Origin: Candidatus Thorarchaeota archaeon
GTDB lineage: Archaea > Asgardarchaeota > Thorarchaeia > Thorarchaeales > Thorarchaeaceae
Assembly (NCBI GenBank): GCA_016933575.1
Contig: JAFGAR010000172.1
Span: 1-33,995, forward strand
Direction: 5' to 3'
DNA length: 33,995 bases
The translations under genes and the position numbers were made by a program. Below are positions 14,418 through 23,543 of the stretch, in pieces. The notes under the pieces are model-generated. The model was not told the origin of the DNA. It worked only from the letters and a program-made list of their open reading frames with translations, and ran no database searches. Positions within the stretch are counted from its first letter, which is position 1. Every line of letters starts with the position of its first letter.

Positions 14418-17081
14418 TCATTCATCATCGTCATCATGCTGCAATCTTGCACGAATGTGACTCATAGCGGCCTTATACACTTCCTTAGCAATATTTAGTT
14501 CTAATCCGCAGTTAGTGGAGAATCTATCTCTTGCCAGTCCCTTCTTACTCGCATCGATGTCCTTTCGAACAACGTCTGAGATTGATTTGTAGCCATGCTC
14601 ATAGAGCGTTCGTGCATCAGTTCTTGAGAGACGGTTTGAGGGCAAGTCATCTCCCTGTATGAGTAGAAGTTCAAGAAGGTCTGAGTCTGCCACATCTGCA
14701 CGAACACCATATTGAAGTTGTCTACTAAAGACATGTAGTCTATCAGCAATGGCTGGTCTCTTTGTGGTTCTGAAATATGAACTAATGTTGCTAGCAGTAT
14801 TTCCACATATACTAAGAAGCGAATCTAGATCACCCTCATCAAGACTAATTCCTCGTGCCATCTCTCCTGTTTCACTGATTATCTCTGCAACTTCTTGTTC
14901 ATCAAGCCATCTCTTGAGGACCGTTCTCTTAATCTCAAGCCGCTCAGGTACAAGTTTCAGATACCAATCCTCTGGGTCGGGTAGCCCCATTATGTCCAGT
15001 TCATCTTTTGTTGGAACCAATGTTCTGGGTCTTATTGACTGAGGAAGTCGAAATCTGAGTAACAGATCAATGAGGGTATCGTCATCCACGCCAGTTTCAA
15101 GATTATGCAAGAGACTTCTAGTCTGCAAGAAATCGACAGGGTCCAGACCAGAAAGAACCGCACCTTGTGTATCTTTAGTCATATTGAATCCCTTTGAGCT
15201 GGTTTCTAGTAGTTTCTCTCTCTCAAGCCAAGCACACATGGAATCAAAGAATTTACCCGCTTTTGAAGCATAGTCCTGATCAACGGTTCCCTTGTAAGAG
15301 CTTTGTACATGCTCAACAAACTTCTTCTTCAGACCATCGCAATTAACTGGACGCCCTGAAATTAAATCTCTGATGAGAACACTGACAGCAAGACTTGGAT
15401 ACATCTTCCCCGGATTAAGAGCCTCTAGTGGTCTGTGAAGGAGTGTATCCTCCATCTCTTGAGTACCTGGGAAGTTCTGTGTTGGCCCTTCAAATACTAA
15501 GTACACTCTCCCTCCATGTTGCCCAAGGTGGTATTCTCCAATTCGTCCAGCAATCTGAAGATATTTTGACCTTGCTGTGAGAAAATACATGTTCTGGTCA
15601 AGCAGAATTACAACACAGTCAAATGGAAAGCTCATACCTGATGTGATTCCAGTTGTTGAAACCACTGTTCGAACAACTCTATCTCTGATTGCCTTTTCGA
15701 GACGTTCTCGTACGCCACCATCCAACCCTGAGTGATGGAAAGCTGTACCATATTTCAGAGTATTAGCCAATCTCTCACTTAGGGGAAGGCTTTCGCCAAC
15801 TCCAAGAATCTGATCGACCACTTCCTGGTTCAAATCACGTGGGTGGCTTCTGCCGAGTCTCCTAGCAATCCCCTGAGCGCGATACCTTGAACCTACCACA
15901 AAAAGAATCGATTTCTCCTTATAGTTCTCAATGTGATCCATGACTGCATCGAGAAGGTCTTCTTGTTGAGAAACAACTCTCTGCGTTCTATCGCTACTCT
16001 CAATCTCAATACCACCCTCTCTCTTGAATACAATGAATTCATCTGGAGTGAGCCGTACATCTGGTCTGAAGACGTTTGCATCTAACCACTCTGTTATCTT
16101 ATTTGTATCTCCAAATCTGGATGAGAGTGTGATAATCTCTGACTGTTTTTTCAATAGTGTTATCATGCAGTCAAGCTTGGCACTTCTATCTGTACCAAGA
16201 TTCTCAGGTTGCATCTGATATGGTGAATCCAGCTCTGTTAATTCATCCACAATGGCTAACCCTATTTTGCTTGTCCATGTTTTTTTCTGAAGCAAGGCTG
16301 AAGCAAAAGTTTCATACATAGCAACAACGAGATCTGCACTTTCAAGTTCATCATCAGAGGCTGAGGAGAGTCCATCATAACGAATAACAGAATACTCGAG
16401 CTCTTCTAACAGAGTTCCATACTCATCAATGATTTGGCGGTTCAAAGAAGTGTAAGGACTCAGATACAGACATTTAATGTTTCTTTGAAGACGAAGAAGA
16501 ATCACAATCATGGCAAGAAAGGTCTTTCCAGAACCTGGAGGCATCTGTATGACTAGATTGCCTTCAATTTTCCCCATCTCATTAATGAACTTGCTCTGGG
16601 CTGGAAGAAGGCTGGTGAAATTCTTGTGTTTGAGTAGTATCTTTGCGGCTCTCTGTACTTCAGTTCGGTTTCCAATAGGTCCTCCCAGCTGACCGACAGA
16701 GGCTAGTGCTAGTCGTCCCTCATGAGTTATCATAAAGCCCCTCTGTTTTCTGCCCCTATCACCCGAAGAGCTCACAAAGCCTACCTTTACAAGTTTGTTC
16801 ATCGTTTCGTATATTGTTCCGCCAGACATCAATCCTTGGCGCAGTTCTTCGTATCTTACCTCTTCTTGAGAACGTTCACCCTTTGGTCCTGTCTTTGGTT
16901 TGTTTATATTGTCCAGAGATAATAATCCCTCTACAATATTGTCCCAACCAAGTGTTGGTACCATCTCACCAGTCTGAGGGCTCAGAACCTGAAGAATCTC
17001 AATTGCATAGCGGTTGCTTAGTGCCTTGAGTTGGTCGCGTAATCGAGAAAGTATATTGTCCTCTTTGCTGCGCCTAGACAT
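14418..17081 (-). CDS. Winged-helix SF2 helicase (Ski2/Hel308-like)
   Basis: An 887-residue protein. Residues 1-130 hold a winged-helix domain (a helix L-S-N-R-Y-A-I-E-I-L and a wing around G-R-K-Q-R-G-F-M-I-T). The helicase core follows: Q-like motif F-T-S-L-L-P-A-Q, Walker A P-P-G-S-G-K-T (181-187), Walker B D-E-L-T (279-282), motif III-like L-S-S-R-F-G, motif V-like T-T-G-I-T-S-G-M-S-F-P, and motif VI Q-I-A-G-R-I-G-E. A long C-terminal region contains a helix-hairpin-helix-like segment near residue 840. Motif VI lacks the usual second arginine. Start is ATG 17081; a TTG three codons upstream is less likely. The role could be DNA or RNA remodelling; it is divergent from sepF. Confidence 0.88.
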   Translation of the reverse strand: MSRRSKEDNILSRLRDQLKALSNRYAIEILQVLSPQTGEMVPTLGWDNIVEGLLSLDNINKPKTGPKGERSQEEVRYEELRQGLMSGGTIYETMNKLVKVGFVSSSGDRGRKQRGFMITHEGRLALASVGQLGGPIGNRTEVQRAAKILLKHKNFTSLLPAQSKFINEMGKIEGNLVIQMPPGSGKTFLAMIVILLRLQRNIKCLYLSPYTSLNRQIIDEYGTLLEELEYSVIRYDGLSSASDDELESADLVVAMYETFASALLQKKTWTSKIGLAIVDELTELDSPYQMQPENLGTDRSAKLDCMITLLKKQSEIITLSSRFGDTNKITEWLDANVFRPDVRLTPDEFIVFKREGGIEIESSDRTQRVVSQQEDLLDAVMDHIENYKEKSILFVVGSRYRAQGIARRLGRSHPRDLNQEVVDQILGVGESLPLSERLANTLKYGTAFHHSGLDGGVRERLEKAIRDRVVRTVVSTTGITSGMSFPFDCVVILLDQNMYFLTARSKYLQIAGRIGEYHLGQHGGRVYLVFEGPTQNFPGTQEMEDTLLHRPLEALNPGKMYPSLAVSVLIRDLISGRPVNCDGLKKKFVEHVQSSYKGTVDQDYASKAGKFFDSMCAWLEREKLLETSSKGFNMTKDTQGAVLSGLDPVDFLQTRSLLHNLETGVDDDTLIDLLLRFRLPQSIRPRTLVPTKDELDIMGLPDPEDWYLKLVPERLEIKRTVLKRWLDEQEVAEIISETGEMARGISLDEGDLDSLLSICGNTASNISSYFRTTKRPAIADRLHVFSRQLQYGVRADVADSDLLELLLIQGDDLPSNRLSRTDARTLYEHGYKSISDVVRKDIDASKKGLARDRFSTNCGLELNIAKEVYKAAMSHIRARLQHDDDDE

Positions 17082-17132
17082 TATTATCAATTCACTTTAT
17101 ACTGTATTTGTGATAAGGATTCGCCCCGCTCG

Positions 17133-17150
17133 CGAGTCTTATAATACTCG
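17133..17150. promoter_or_regulatory. TATA inside inverted repeat, divergent promoter
   Basis: CGAGT (17133-17137) and ACTCG (17146-17150) flank CTTATAAT, and the AT core reads as a TATA element on both strands (CTTATAATAC or GTATTATAAG). It lies midway between helicase and sepF starts, giving starts near 17116 and 17168. A shared divergent promoter or repressor site is the simplest reading. Confidence 0.45.
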
Positions 17151-17204
17151 GTCTTTTCTTCATAAATTCAATAGACTCTTCCATAATACTGAGGTGACAA
17201 ATCA

Positions 17205-17606
17205 GTGAGGTCTCTTTTCAGACGCAAACAGAGTGACAAGTCTTCTGATGAACAAAACATAGGTCGAACTATTCCAAGCTTGGGTGTATTCTCCCCGGTC
17301 GTTGAAGAGACACAACCAAATCCCCATCAGGAACTCAGAAAATTGAGTGAATTAGAAGCAATCTTTGTACGTTCAAAGAAGGTAGAATCACTTGCAGATG
17401 TTCCCTATGTTGTTGACGAGATAAAAGAGGGAAACATAGTGCTCCTTGACATATCCTGTCTTAATGATGGAAGTGAACAGACGCATATCGAGCTGCGTAG
17501 AATTATCGAACGAATAAAAGGTGCTACTAAGAGCTATCATTCCGATATTGCACTAGTCAATGATGATTGTATGATTGTCACTCCTGCCTTTGTCCGATTG
17601 CAGTAA
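17205..17606 (+). CDS. sepF: SepF-like cell division protein
   Basis: A 133-residue protein of the archaeal SepF (DUF552) family. A short N-terminal stretch with basic residues (M-R-S-L-F-R-R-K-Q) is the likely membrane-targeting amphipathic helix. Residues about 50-130 form the SepF core: E-A-I-F-V-R-S-K-K-V, G-N-I-V-L-L-D-I-S, R-I-I-E-R-I-K-G-A-T, D-I-A-L-V-N-D-D-C-M-I-V-T-P. SepF tethers FtsZ to the membrane. The start is GTG, set by GAGGTGA at 7 bases. No ftsZ lies in the window. It is convergent with aCPSF1 with a 4-base gap. Confidence 0.88.
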   Translation: MRSLFRRKQSDKSSDEQNIGRTIPSLGVFSPVVEETQPNPHQELRKLSELEAIFVRSKKVESLADVPYVVDEIKEGNIVLLDISCLNDGSEQTHIELRRIIERIKGATKSYHSDIALVNDDCMIVTPAFVRLQ

Positions 17607-17610
17607 TAAC

Positions 17611-19524
17611 TTATCTCAATTTAATGTTCTCAGTCACCATTGGGGCTCTTGTTTCAATATTCAGTGCTTTATGAATCGTAGATGCTAATCCTAGAGTCTT
17701 TGACGCCTCACCGTGGGCAACAAGAATTCTCTCTGGAATAGGACTCACTCGTTTGACAAAATTAAGAATCTGCTTTCTGTCAGAGTGCCCTGAGAATCCC
17801 TCCACTGTTGATACCTCAAGATTGACTGGCACAACAGTGACCTGTCCCTCACGGTTCCTCATATTAGCCTCTTTCCATCCCTTTTGGATACGTCGCCCCA
17901 TAGTGTTCTCTCCCTGATAGCTGACAAAGACGAGTAAATTCTTCTCATCAGGAGCCAGTAATCGGAAGTAATCAACACTTGGACCACCTGCAAGCATTCC
18001 TGATGTTGCCATGATGATACATGGTTCACCCTCTGCAATCTCCTCGCGTTGTTCTGGATTATCAACTTGCACGAATATCTCTGATAGGAATGGATTAACA
18101 CCCTGATGGAAGATCATCTCACGTATCTTCTTACTGAGCGCTTCTGGATGTGTTGTATGGATTGCAGTAGCCTGCGCAATCATTCCCTCAATGTACACAG
18201 GCACCTTAGGAATACGTCCCTTCGAGACCAAGTCTTCAATGACAAGAATGATCTCCTGAGCACGACCCACAGCTAGCACTGGGATTAAGACCTTTCCACC
18301 CCGCTCAAGTGCTCTCTTGATTACAGTCGCGAACTTCCTCTCAACCTCCTGTCTTGGAGGCATCTTGTCTGTTGGGTGCCCGTAGGTACTCTCAATAATC
18401 AGTGTTTCAAGTCGTGGAAAGGTGAACGTAGCAGGTTCCAACAATCTGGTTCTTCCAAACTTGAAGTCGCCGGTGTATGCCATATTGTATTGACCATCAC
18501 CAATGTGAAAGTGAACAATCGCTGAACCAAGAATATGTCCTGCATTGTGCATTGTGAGTCGCACATCTGGGGCAATGTCTGTGACTTCTCCATAGTTTAA
18601 TGGGATTGTATGAAGAATTGATTCTTTTACATCCCGGTCGCGATACGGCCGAAGCTTTCCTTCTCGCTCTGCCACATCAAGATAGTCAAGCTGCAACAAT
18701 GTGGCGAGATTTAGGGTTGGAGCTGTCATATAGACTGGTCCACGATATCCATACTTGAACAAGAAGGGAACCATTCCTGAGTGGTCTAGATGTGCGTGTG
18801 TGATAACAACTGCATCGAGTTTGTCAATATCAATCTCAGGCATGTCCAATCTCGGAAAAGCCTTACTTGGTGCTCCAACATTTACTCCACAATCAATAAT
18901 CACACTACTATCAGAAGTCTGGAGAAACATGCAAGACCTGCCTACTTCTCTGAATCCACCAAGTGCAGTAAGTCTGATCCATCCATTATTAAAGAGGTTT
19001 GGTCTATGGATTCGTCTTCCAATCTCACGAAATGACTTGTTTCTTGTTGCTGCTTCGGACTGTATTATGTAACGTATCTGTTTGATAAGCTTGCTCTCAA
19101 TAGGTGGAGTTCGCATCACATTAGGCCTCCAGAAGGTCTGACGAGTGATCTCTCGAAGGGTGTTTCCACTTCGACCAATCACCAGACCAGGTTTTTGTGC
19201 CTCGATTATTACTTCACCCCTTGAGATATCAAAATCAATTGAGGTGATCTCAGCCTCTTCTGGTACAAGCTCACGAACTGCCTTTTCGGTTTCTTCGTGA
19301 GTAAGTCTTACTTCGGGTGACGACCTTACTACAATACGTTTTCTCATCTTGCGGGCTAAGGCCTTGATGCTGTCACCATCATCCAGCAGTATCTTCGGTG
19401 CCTTTGAATAGATAGCTATCTCAGGTCCCTCATACTCGACGGAGCTGACTGCTGCTGATCTAGGAAGTGCTTTCTTAACTTCCTCTCTAATGTCTACATA
19501 CTCTTGTTCATCATTGGACTGCAT
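17611..19524 (-). CDS. aCPSF1: aCPSF1 (FttA), KH-beta-CASP transcription termination nuclease
   Basis: A 637-residue zinc RNase that cleaves 3' ends of nascent transcripts and drives transcription termination in archaea. An N-terminal double KH region (about 1-145) shows the G-x-x-G loop V-I-G-R-S-G (115-120). The metallo-beta-lactamase core has H243-A-H245-L-D247-H248, then H-N-A-G-H-I-L-G-S, T-G-D-F-K-F-G. The beta-CASP insertion contains E-S-T-Y-G, P-V-L-A-V-G-R-A-Q-E and F-S-G-H-S-D. All catalytic residues are visible. Length matches the family. The gene is conserved in essentially all archaea. Confidence 0.97.
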   Translation of the reverse strand: MQSNDEQEYVDIREEVKKALPRSAAVSSVEYEGPEIAIYSKAPKILLDDGDSIKALARKMRKRIVVRSSPEVRLTHEETEKAVRELVPEEAEITSIDFDISRGEVIIEAQKPGLVIGRSGNTLREITRQTFWRPNVMRTPPIESKLIKQIRYIIQSEAATRNKSFREIGRRIHRPNLFNNGWIRLTALGGFREVGRSCMFLQTSDSSVIIDCGVNVGAPSKAFPRLDMPEIDIDKLDAVVITHAHLDHSGMVPFLFKYGYRGPVYMTAPTLNLATLLQLDYLDVAEREGKLRPYRDRDVKESILHTIPLNYGEVTDIAPDVRLTMHNAGHILGSAIVHFHIGDGQYNMAYTGDFKFGRTRLLEPATFTFPRLETLIIESTYGHPTDKMPPRQEVERKFATVIKRALERGGKVLIPVLAVGRAQEIILVIEDLVSKGRIPKVPVYIEGMIAQATAIHTTHPEALSKKIREMIFHQGVNPFLSEIFVQVDNPEQREEIAEGEPCIIMATSGMLAGGPSVDYFRLLAPDEKNLLVFVSYQGENTMGRRIQKGWKEANMRNREGQVTVVPVNLEVSTVEGFSGHSDRKQILNFVKRVSPIPERILVAHGEASKTLGLASTIHKALNIETRAPMVTENIKLR

Positions 19525-19647
19525 GGATAGTCACATCACAAATTTTGGCCTGTATATGCCCTACGCGGCCTATTGGGGTGCCTTAACACACTCATGTGTC
19601 AGGCGATTTGTAGCACAATTAATGAGCTACGAGTGCAACAAATACAA

Positions 19648-20289
19648 TCACTGTTCTCCTTTCCAGATCTTCATGATGGTGTCCTTTGGGACTTCTTGAT
19701 AACCATCCTTGTCGATTACGCTGACTAAAATCGAGTTACCACTTGCGGCATCTCTCTCTATAGCTGCGGCAACTGCACGAACAGCCAGTTCTATTGCCTT
19801 CTTCTTAGGAAGATCATCCTTGTACTCTGCTTCCAGAACACCTAGGGCGAATGGTGAGCCAGAGCCATTGGCAACATACTTGTCAGGGATGACTGAGCCT
19901 ACATAATCGGTATAGAACACCTGAGGTCCTTCGTCATCAAAACCGCCAACGAGGCTTCCCAACATGTATAACCCACGACCTTGAAACATGATATTGCTAA
20001 GCAGACGAGTCAGTGCCTTAACACGAATCGGTCTCCCTCTTTGAATTTCAAAGAGCTTAGCTTCAGCGATTAACAGGTCCATGATTGATTGTGCATCTGC
20101 GACGGATCCAGCAATTGTAGCACCTATTCGGTCTGTGATCTTGTAGATTTTCTTTGCAGTCTTATTTGCAATTAGAAAACCTATGGTAGCTCGCTGATCA
20201 CTAGCTAGAACCACACAGTCTTTACCAATCATACCTATTGTTGTTGTACCAGTTTTCAATTCTGCCGGAGGTTGTATCTCTGGTTCCAT
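19648..20289 (-). CDS. psmB: Proteasome beta subunit
   Basis: A 213-residue precursor of the catalytic subunit of the 20S proteasome. The propeptide ends at G14, exposing catalytic T15 in K-T-G-T-T-T-I-G. The mature D17 (D31) and K33 (K47) equivalents are present, with S-G-N-S near the end providing the S129-like residue. This is an active beta type. GAGGGAG precedes the ATG at 20289 by 9 bases, and a TATA-like CCTTAATAAC lies at about 20351-20361. It sits between aCPSF1 and the FKBP gene. Confidence 0.97.
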   Translation of the reverse strand: MEPEIQPPAELKTGTTTIGMIGKDCVVLASDQRATIGFLIANKTAKKIYKITDRIGATIAGSVADAQSIMDLLIAEAKLFEIQRGRPIRVKALTRLLSNIMFQGRGLYMLGSLVGGFDDEGPQVFYTDYVGSVIPDKYVANGSGSPFALGVLEAEYKDDLPKKKAIELAVRAVAAAIERDAASGNSILVSVIDKDGYQEVPKDTIMKIWKGEQ

Positions 20290-20417
20290 GTTAATTAACT
20301 CCCTCTAGGAGATGAGTTTTAGAGAACAAGTGACAGGCCCCCCTTCTGAAGAGCGTTATTAAGGTTTTCTCAGTGAACATCTTTTGTTCGAAACAAGGGA
20401 TTCCAGTCGACTTCGTA

Positions 20418-21260
20418 TTATGTGACGTTATCTTTGGGTGGTTCAGGTCGTTTGAACGTTGTAACGATCTTTACTTCATCGATACCATCGTCTGCCTTGA
20501 GAATGTCTGCTGCAATGCCAATCTCTCCATATTGAATGTTCTCAATATATCGTGTTTCCTGAGGTAATTCGACCGTTACTGTGTTCTTCTTCACAATAAC
20601 ATCATACCTGTCTTCAGGAATTCCAGGTATTCTACGTCGAAGCACAGCCTTTAACTTCTCAACCTTATCTAAAACAATCTCTTTGATTGTGACATCATAG
20701 ACAAGCGTTTTTCCTGCAAATGGACTATTGAAGTCAACTCTCACACTTCTACCTAAGTCCGCGGTGACGATTCCTCGTTCATTCCCAAACTTGACCTCTT
20801 CACCCTTATACCCTCGGATGCCATGCTTAGCAAGTTTGACCTTGGGTATCTTCTTAATTTTGCTAGGGTCTCTGAGACCAGCTCCTTTCTCAGGAGGCAC
20901 TTCTATTGTCTTAGATTCTCCTATCTTCATACCAACGAGTTGTTCTTCCACTGCCCCAAGAAGCCAGTTCCATCCAACTACGACCAGAGCTGGTTCATAG
21001 CGGTCATTCTCTTTGAAGAGACCTTCCTCTTTGGCTACATCCAAGAGTGTTGTATCATAGACAATATTGTCATCTTTTGTTCTGGCCACGAAGTCGAGAT
21101 AGACCATACTCTTATCCTGAACTGCTGTTTCTACCTTGGTTGGAGTAGTCTTAGAAGCACTTGTTCCAGACTTTTTAGCTGGAGTCTTCTTTGTTGTCTT
21201 CTTCTCAGCAGTCTTTGCCGTTGTCTTGGCTGATTTCTTTGTTGTCTTCTTCTCGGCCAT
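20418..21260 (-). CDS. Long FKBP-type prolyl isomerase with Lys/Thr-rich tail
   Basis: A 280-residue protein. Residues 1-50 are a K/T/A-rich basic tail resembling a histone H1-like or nucleic-acid-binding tail, with the motif A-E-K-K-T-T-K-K occurring twice. Residues 51-200 form an FKBP-fold isomerase of the long archaeal type with a flap insertion (131-180). The C-terminal 80 residues match the extra domain of long archaeal FKBPs, which act as chaperones. Isomerase and chaperone function is inferred; the tail is unusual. Its own TATA element (TTTTATAA on the minus strand, near 21316-21323) overlaps the end of the downstream hemK reading region. Confidence 0.88.
   Translation of the reverse strand: MAEKKTTKKSAKTTAKTAEKKTTKKTPAKKSGTSASKTTPTKVETAVQDKSMVYLDFVARTKDDNIVYDTTLLDVAKEEGLFKENDRYEPALVVVGWNWLLGAVEEQLVGMKIGESKTIEVPPEKGAGLRDPSKIKKIPKVKLAKHGIRGYKGEEVKFGNERGIVTADLGRSVRVDFNSPFAGKTLVYDVTIKEIVLDKVEKLKAVLRRRIPGIPEDRYDVIVKKNTVTVELPQETRYIENIQYGEIGIAADILKADDGIDEVKIVTTFKRPEPPKDNVT
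21187..21254 (-). repeat. 20-base direct repeat in FKBP tail
   Basis: The same 20 bases occur at 21187-21206 and 21235-21254, encoding the twice-repeated E-K-K-T-T-K-K segment. They have spacing of 48 bases, a whole number of codons, so the tail likely grew by in-frame duplication. Confidence 0.7.
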
Positions 21261-21313
21261 AAGTAGTTCCCTCTTGCGACTCCGAGTTGCCTCCCAAAAC
21301 TTGCTCGGGAGTG

Positions 21314-21955
21314 TTATAAAACGGTTTCCTTGTGTCCTTCTTTGAGAATTCCTTGTAAGACCTGTATTTTTTCAAAGAAAAGGGTCATTTCTGAAACACG
21401 CTCAACTAGGAATCCACAATCTACAAGTGTTTCTCTCACTGCTTCTATGTTGGATAGGGTTGAGGCAACTAGATAGACTCTCCCGCCTTTTTCCAGATGC
21501 TGTGCAGACTCTCTCACAAAACGTTGTGTGATCTCATAGCCTTGCTCTCCACCTACCAATGCTTGGTCCATATCGGTTGATTCCTCGTCCGAAGGCAAAT
21601 ATGGTGGGTTGAAGAAGATCAATGAGAACTTTGTTTCTAATCCCACAGCACTCAGCAAATCTGATTGATAGACTGCAGCTAAGTGGTCCAAATTATTCCT
21701 ACGAAGATTCTCCATTGTATTTTGAGTAGCTATGTAAGAGATGTCAATACTTACAACGCGCCTTGCCTGCTTTGCGGCTAATAGCGTCATGAGTCCAGTC
21801 CCACAACCCACATCTAGCACAGTATCAGTTGGGTCTATTCTAATCGTATCCACTAAGAGATAGGTATCCTCCGTGGGTGGATACACTCCCTCAAAGACGA
21901 CAATGTCAAAAGGTTCCTTCAACTCATGACCCTCTCGCTTTAGGTAGCTTACCAT
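21314..21955 (-). CDS. hemK: HemK/Mtq2-like protein N5-glutamine methyltransferase
   Basis: A 213-residue Rossmann methyltransferase. Motif I is V-L-D-V-G-C-G-T-G (46-54) and the amide-methylation signature N-P-P-Y is at 116-119. In archaea this family methylates the GGQ glutamine of release factor aRF1. The first 25 residues are conserved with the family (V-Y-P-P-T-E-D-T-Y-L-L). The gene starts 32 bases inside ksgA, so the two are translationally coupled. This is the last gene of the eL21 cluster. Confidence 0.9.
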   Translation of the reverse strand: MVSYLKREGHELKEPFDIVVFEGVYPPTEDTYLLVDTIRIDPTDTVLDVGCGTGLMTLLAAKQARRVVSIDISYIATQNTMENLRRNNLDHLAAVYQSDLLSAVGLETKFSLIFFNPPYLPSDEESTDMDQALVGGEQGYEITQRFVRESAQHLEKGGRVYLVASTLSNIEAVRETLVDCGFLVERVSEMTLFFEKIQVLQGILKEGHKETVL

Positions 21956-22808
21956 CTCTCACAAACTCAAATATTGTATCGGCAAGGACGACAAGACTCT
22001 CAATGCTGATACCTCTGAGATGTTCATCTCCTGTTAGGCCTGCCTCGGATTGTTCAATAACTTCCTCAGCCAAGTTCCTTTCCACTCCTAATGTCTTGAA
22101 CCATATCCTCAGTGCATTACGGAGGCTTTTCTTAGGGTATGAGTATATTCCATTAATCATCCATTGGAAAATCTCAATATCACGAGCTTGAGGATCATGA
22201 GGTCTTCGGCGTATTCTGACAACAATAGAATCCACCACAGGTTGTGGATAGAACATCCGTGAAGGAATCTCCATGATAGGTTCTGCTTCAGCAAGATATT
22301 GGAAGTTTATTGTCAGTCTTGAGTAATCCTCACTTCCCGGTCTGGCACCGAGTCGATTCGCAAACTCCTTCTGATACATGAGTATTGCCCAGTCAAAGTT
22401 GACATCACGCAACAATCTGAAAGTTATCTCTGAAGAGATACTATAGGGCAAATTTGAGACCACCTTGGTTACCTGTGGAAGTCCTATTGTAAGAGCATCT
22501 CCTTTGATTATTGTTACGTTCTTGGTTTCCCTGAAGAGATCAGTCAGTGCATCAACGAGACATGCTTCTATCTCAATAACATAGACATGACCTGCCTCTT
22601 CAGCAAGCCATTTTGTTAAGACCCCGAGACCGCCCCCAATCTCTAAAACAGTATCATCTGTAGTGATCTCAGCAGCCCTTACTATCTCTTGTGCAATATT
22701 CTGGTCCTTAAGGAAACTCTGTCCACGTTTCTTCTTCGGTTGAACTCCGTACTTTCTGAGTAACGTGCTAATTTCAATATCCGACAGAGAGTTCACCAAC
22801 ATACTCAT
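21924..22808 (-). CDS. ksgA: KsgA/Dim1 rRNA adenine dimethyltransferase
   Basis: A 294-residue SAM-dependent enzyme that dimethylates two adjacent adenosines at the 3' end of 16S rRNA. Family marks: G-Q-S-F-L-K-D (29-35), L-E-I-G-G-G-L-G (55-62), and N-L-P-Y-S-I-S-S as motif IV. Start at ATG 22808 lies 4 bases after the DUF655 stop; a longer frame to 22871 overlaps that gene by 59 bases and is rejected. Sits in the classic eL21-RpoF-DUF655-KsgA-HemK order. Confidence 0.95.
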   Translation of the reverse strand: MSMLVNSLSDIEISTLLRKYGVQPKKKRGQSFLKDQNIAQEIVRAAEITTDDTVLEIGGGLGVLTKWLAEEAGHVYVIEIEACLVDALTDLFRETKNVTIIKGDALTIGLPQVTKVVSNLPYSISSEITFRLLRDVNFDWAILMYQKEFANRLGARPGSEDYSRLTINFQYLAEAEPIMEIPSRMFYPQPVVDSIVVRIRRRPHDPQARDIEIFQWMINGIYSYPKKSLRNALRIWFKTLGVERNLAEEVIEQSEAGLTGDEHLRGISIESLVVLADTIFEFVRDGKLPKARGS

Positions 22809-22812
22809 ACTT

Positions 22813-23421
22813 CTATCTTCGTGGAGGTGAATAATCTCGTTCCTCTTCATCTCGTTTGGGTGGTCGTACAAACAACCACCGTTTCACATCTTCACGAATC
22901 TCATCGATGATTCTGGCAGTTATGACCTTCTTTGGATTTTGAAGCTTGGTCCTGTTCGCAATATCATCAAAGTTCTTGAAGGGCTCTTTTTTCCGTTCTT
23001 CAAGAATTGCCCACATTAGAGTCTGACCAATACCCGGGAGGAGCTGCAGTGAGTGTTTTCTTGTCGTTAAAGGTGCAGCTTCATTGAAGAATTGGACATA
23101 CTTGTGCTCATGTTTTGTGACGATCATCTCGACAACAAGAGGAAGTTCTGTTACACTCTCCGGGACAAGATCCTCAAAGAAGATTCTTCGTTTCACATGA
23201 TCTATCTTACTCTGAGTATTGCGCTGGATTGAAACGCGCTCTTGTGGATGTAACTTCATACCTCTTTGAGGTATCATCTCTAGGAGAGTAAAATGCGATT
23301 CCCCTACACCCTGTGCTAGAGTTTCATCCCGTGGTCTAGAATTACGAAGATATTCTTTTGGAGGTACAACTGACAGAATATAGGCATGTGTTTCAAACAT
23401 TCTGTTTTGTTGTCCTTCCAT
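22813..23421 (-). CDS. DUF655 family protein (OB/HhH)
   Basis: A 202-residue archaeal protein of unknown exact function. It has the DUF655 order: a beta-rich N-terminal part (E-T-H-A-Y-I-L-S-V), a strand-rich centre, then L-L-P-G-I-G-Q-T-L-M-W (127-137), a helix-hairpin-helix that likely binds nucleic acid. It ends in a basic, acidic, proline-rich tail. The position between rpoF and ksgA is widely conserved in archaea. A possible internal promoter (GTTTTTATCC, near 23480) suggests that it can start a sub-operon. Confidence 0.9.
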   Translation of the reverse strand: MEGQQNRMFETHAYILSVVPPKEYLRNSRPRDETLAQGVGESHFTLLEMIPQRGMKLHPQERVSIQRNTQSKIDHVKRRIFFEDLVPESVTELPLVVEMIVTKHEHKYVQFFNEAAPLTTRKHSLQLLPGIGQTLMWAILEERKKEPFKNFDDIANRTKLQNPKKVITARIIDEIREDVKRWLFVRPPKRDEEERDYSPPRR

Positions 23422-23543
23422 TTTTCCTCACTTCCGACGATGCAAGAGCACATTGTAGTATTGATTGACAAGTACGGATAAAAACTAATCGGACTCTGAA
23501 TTCGTTCTATTGCGTTCTGCGCCTTTCTTAGAAGATAATTTGA

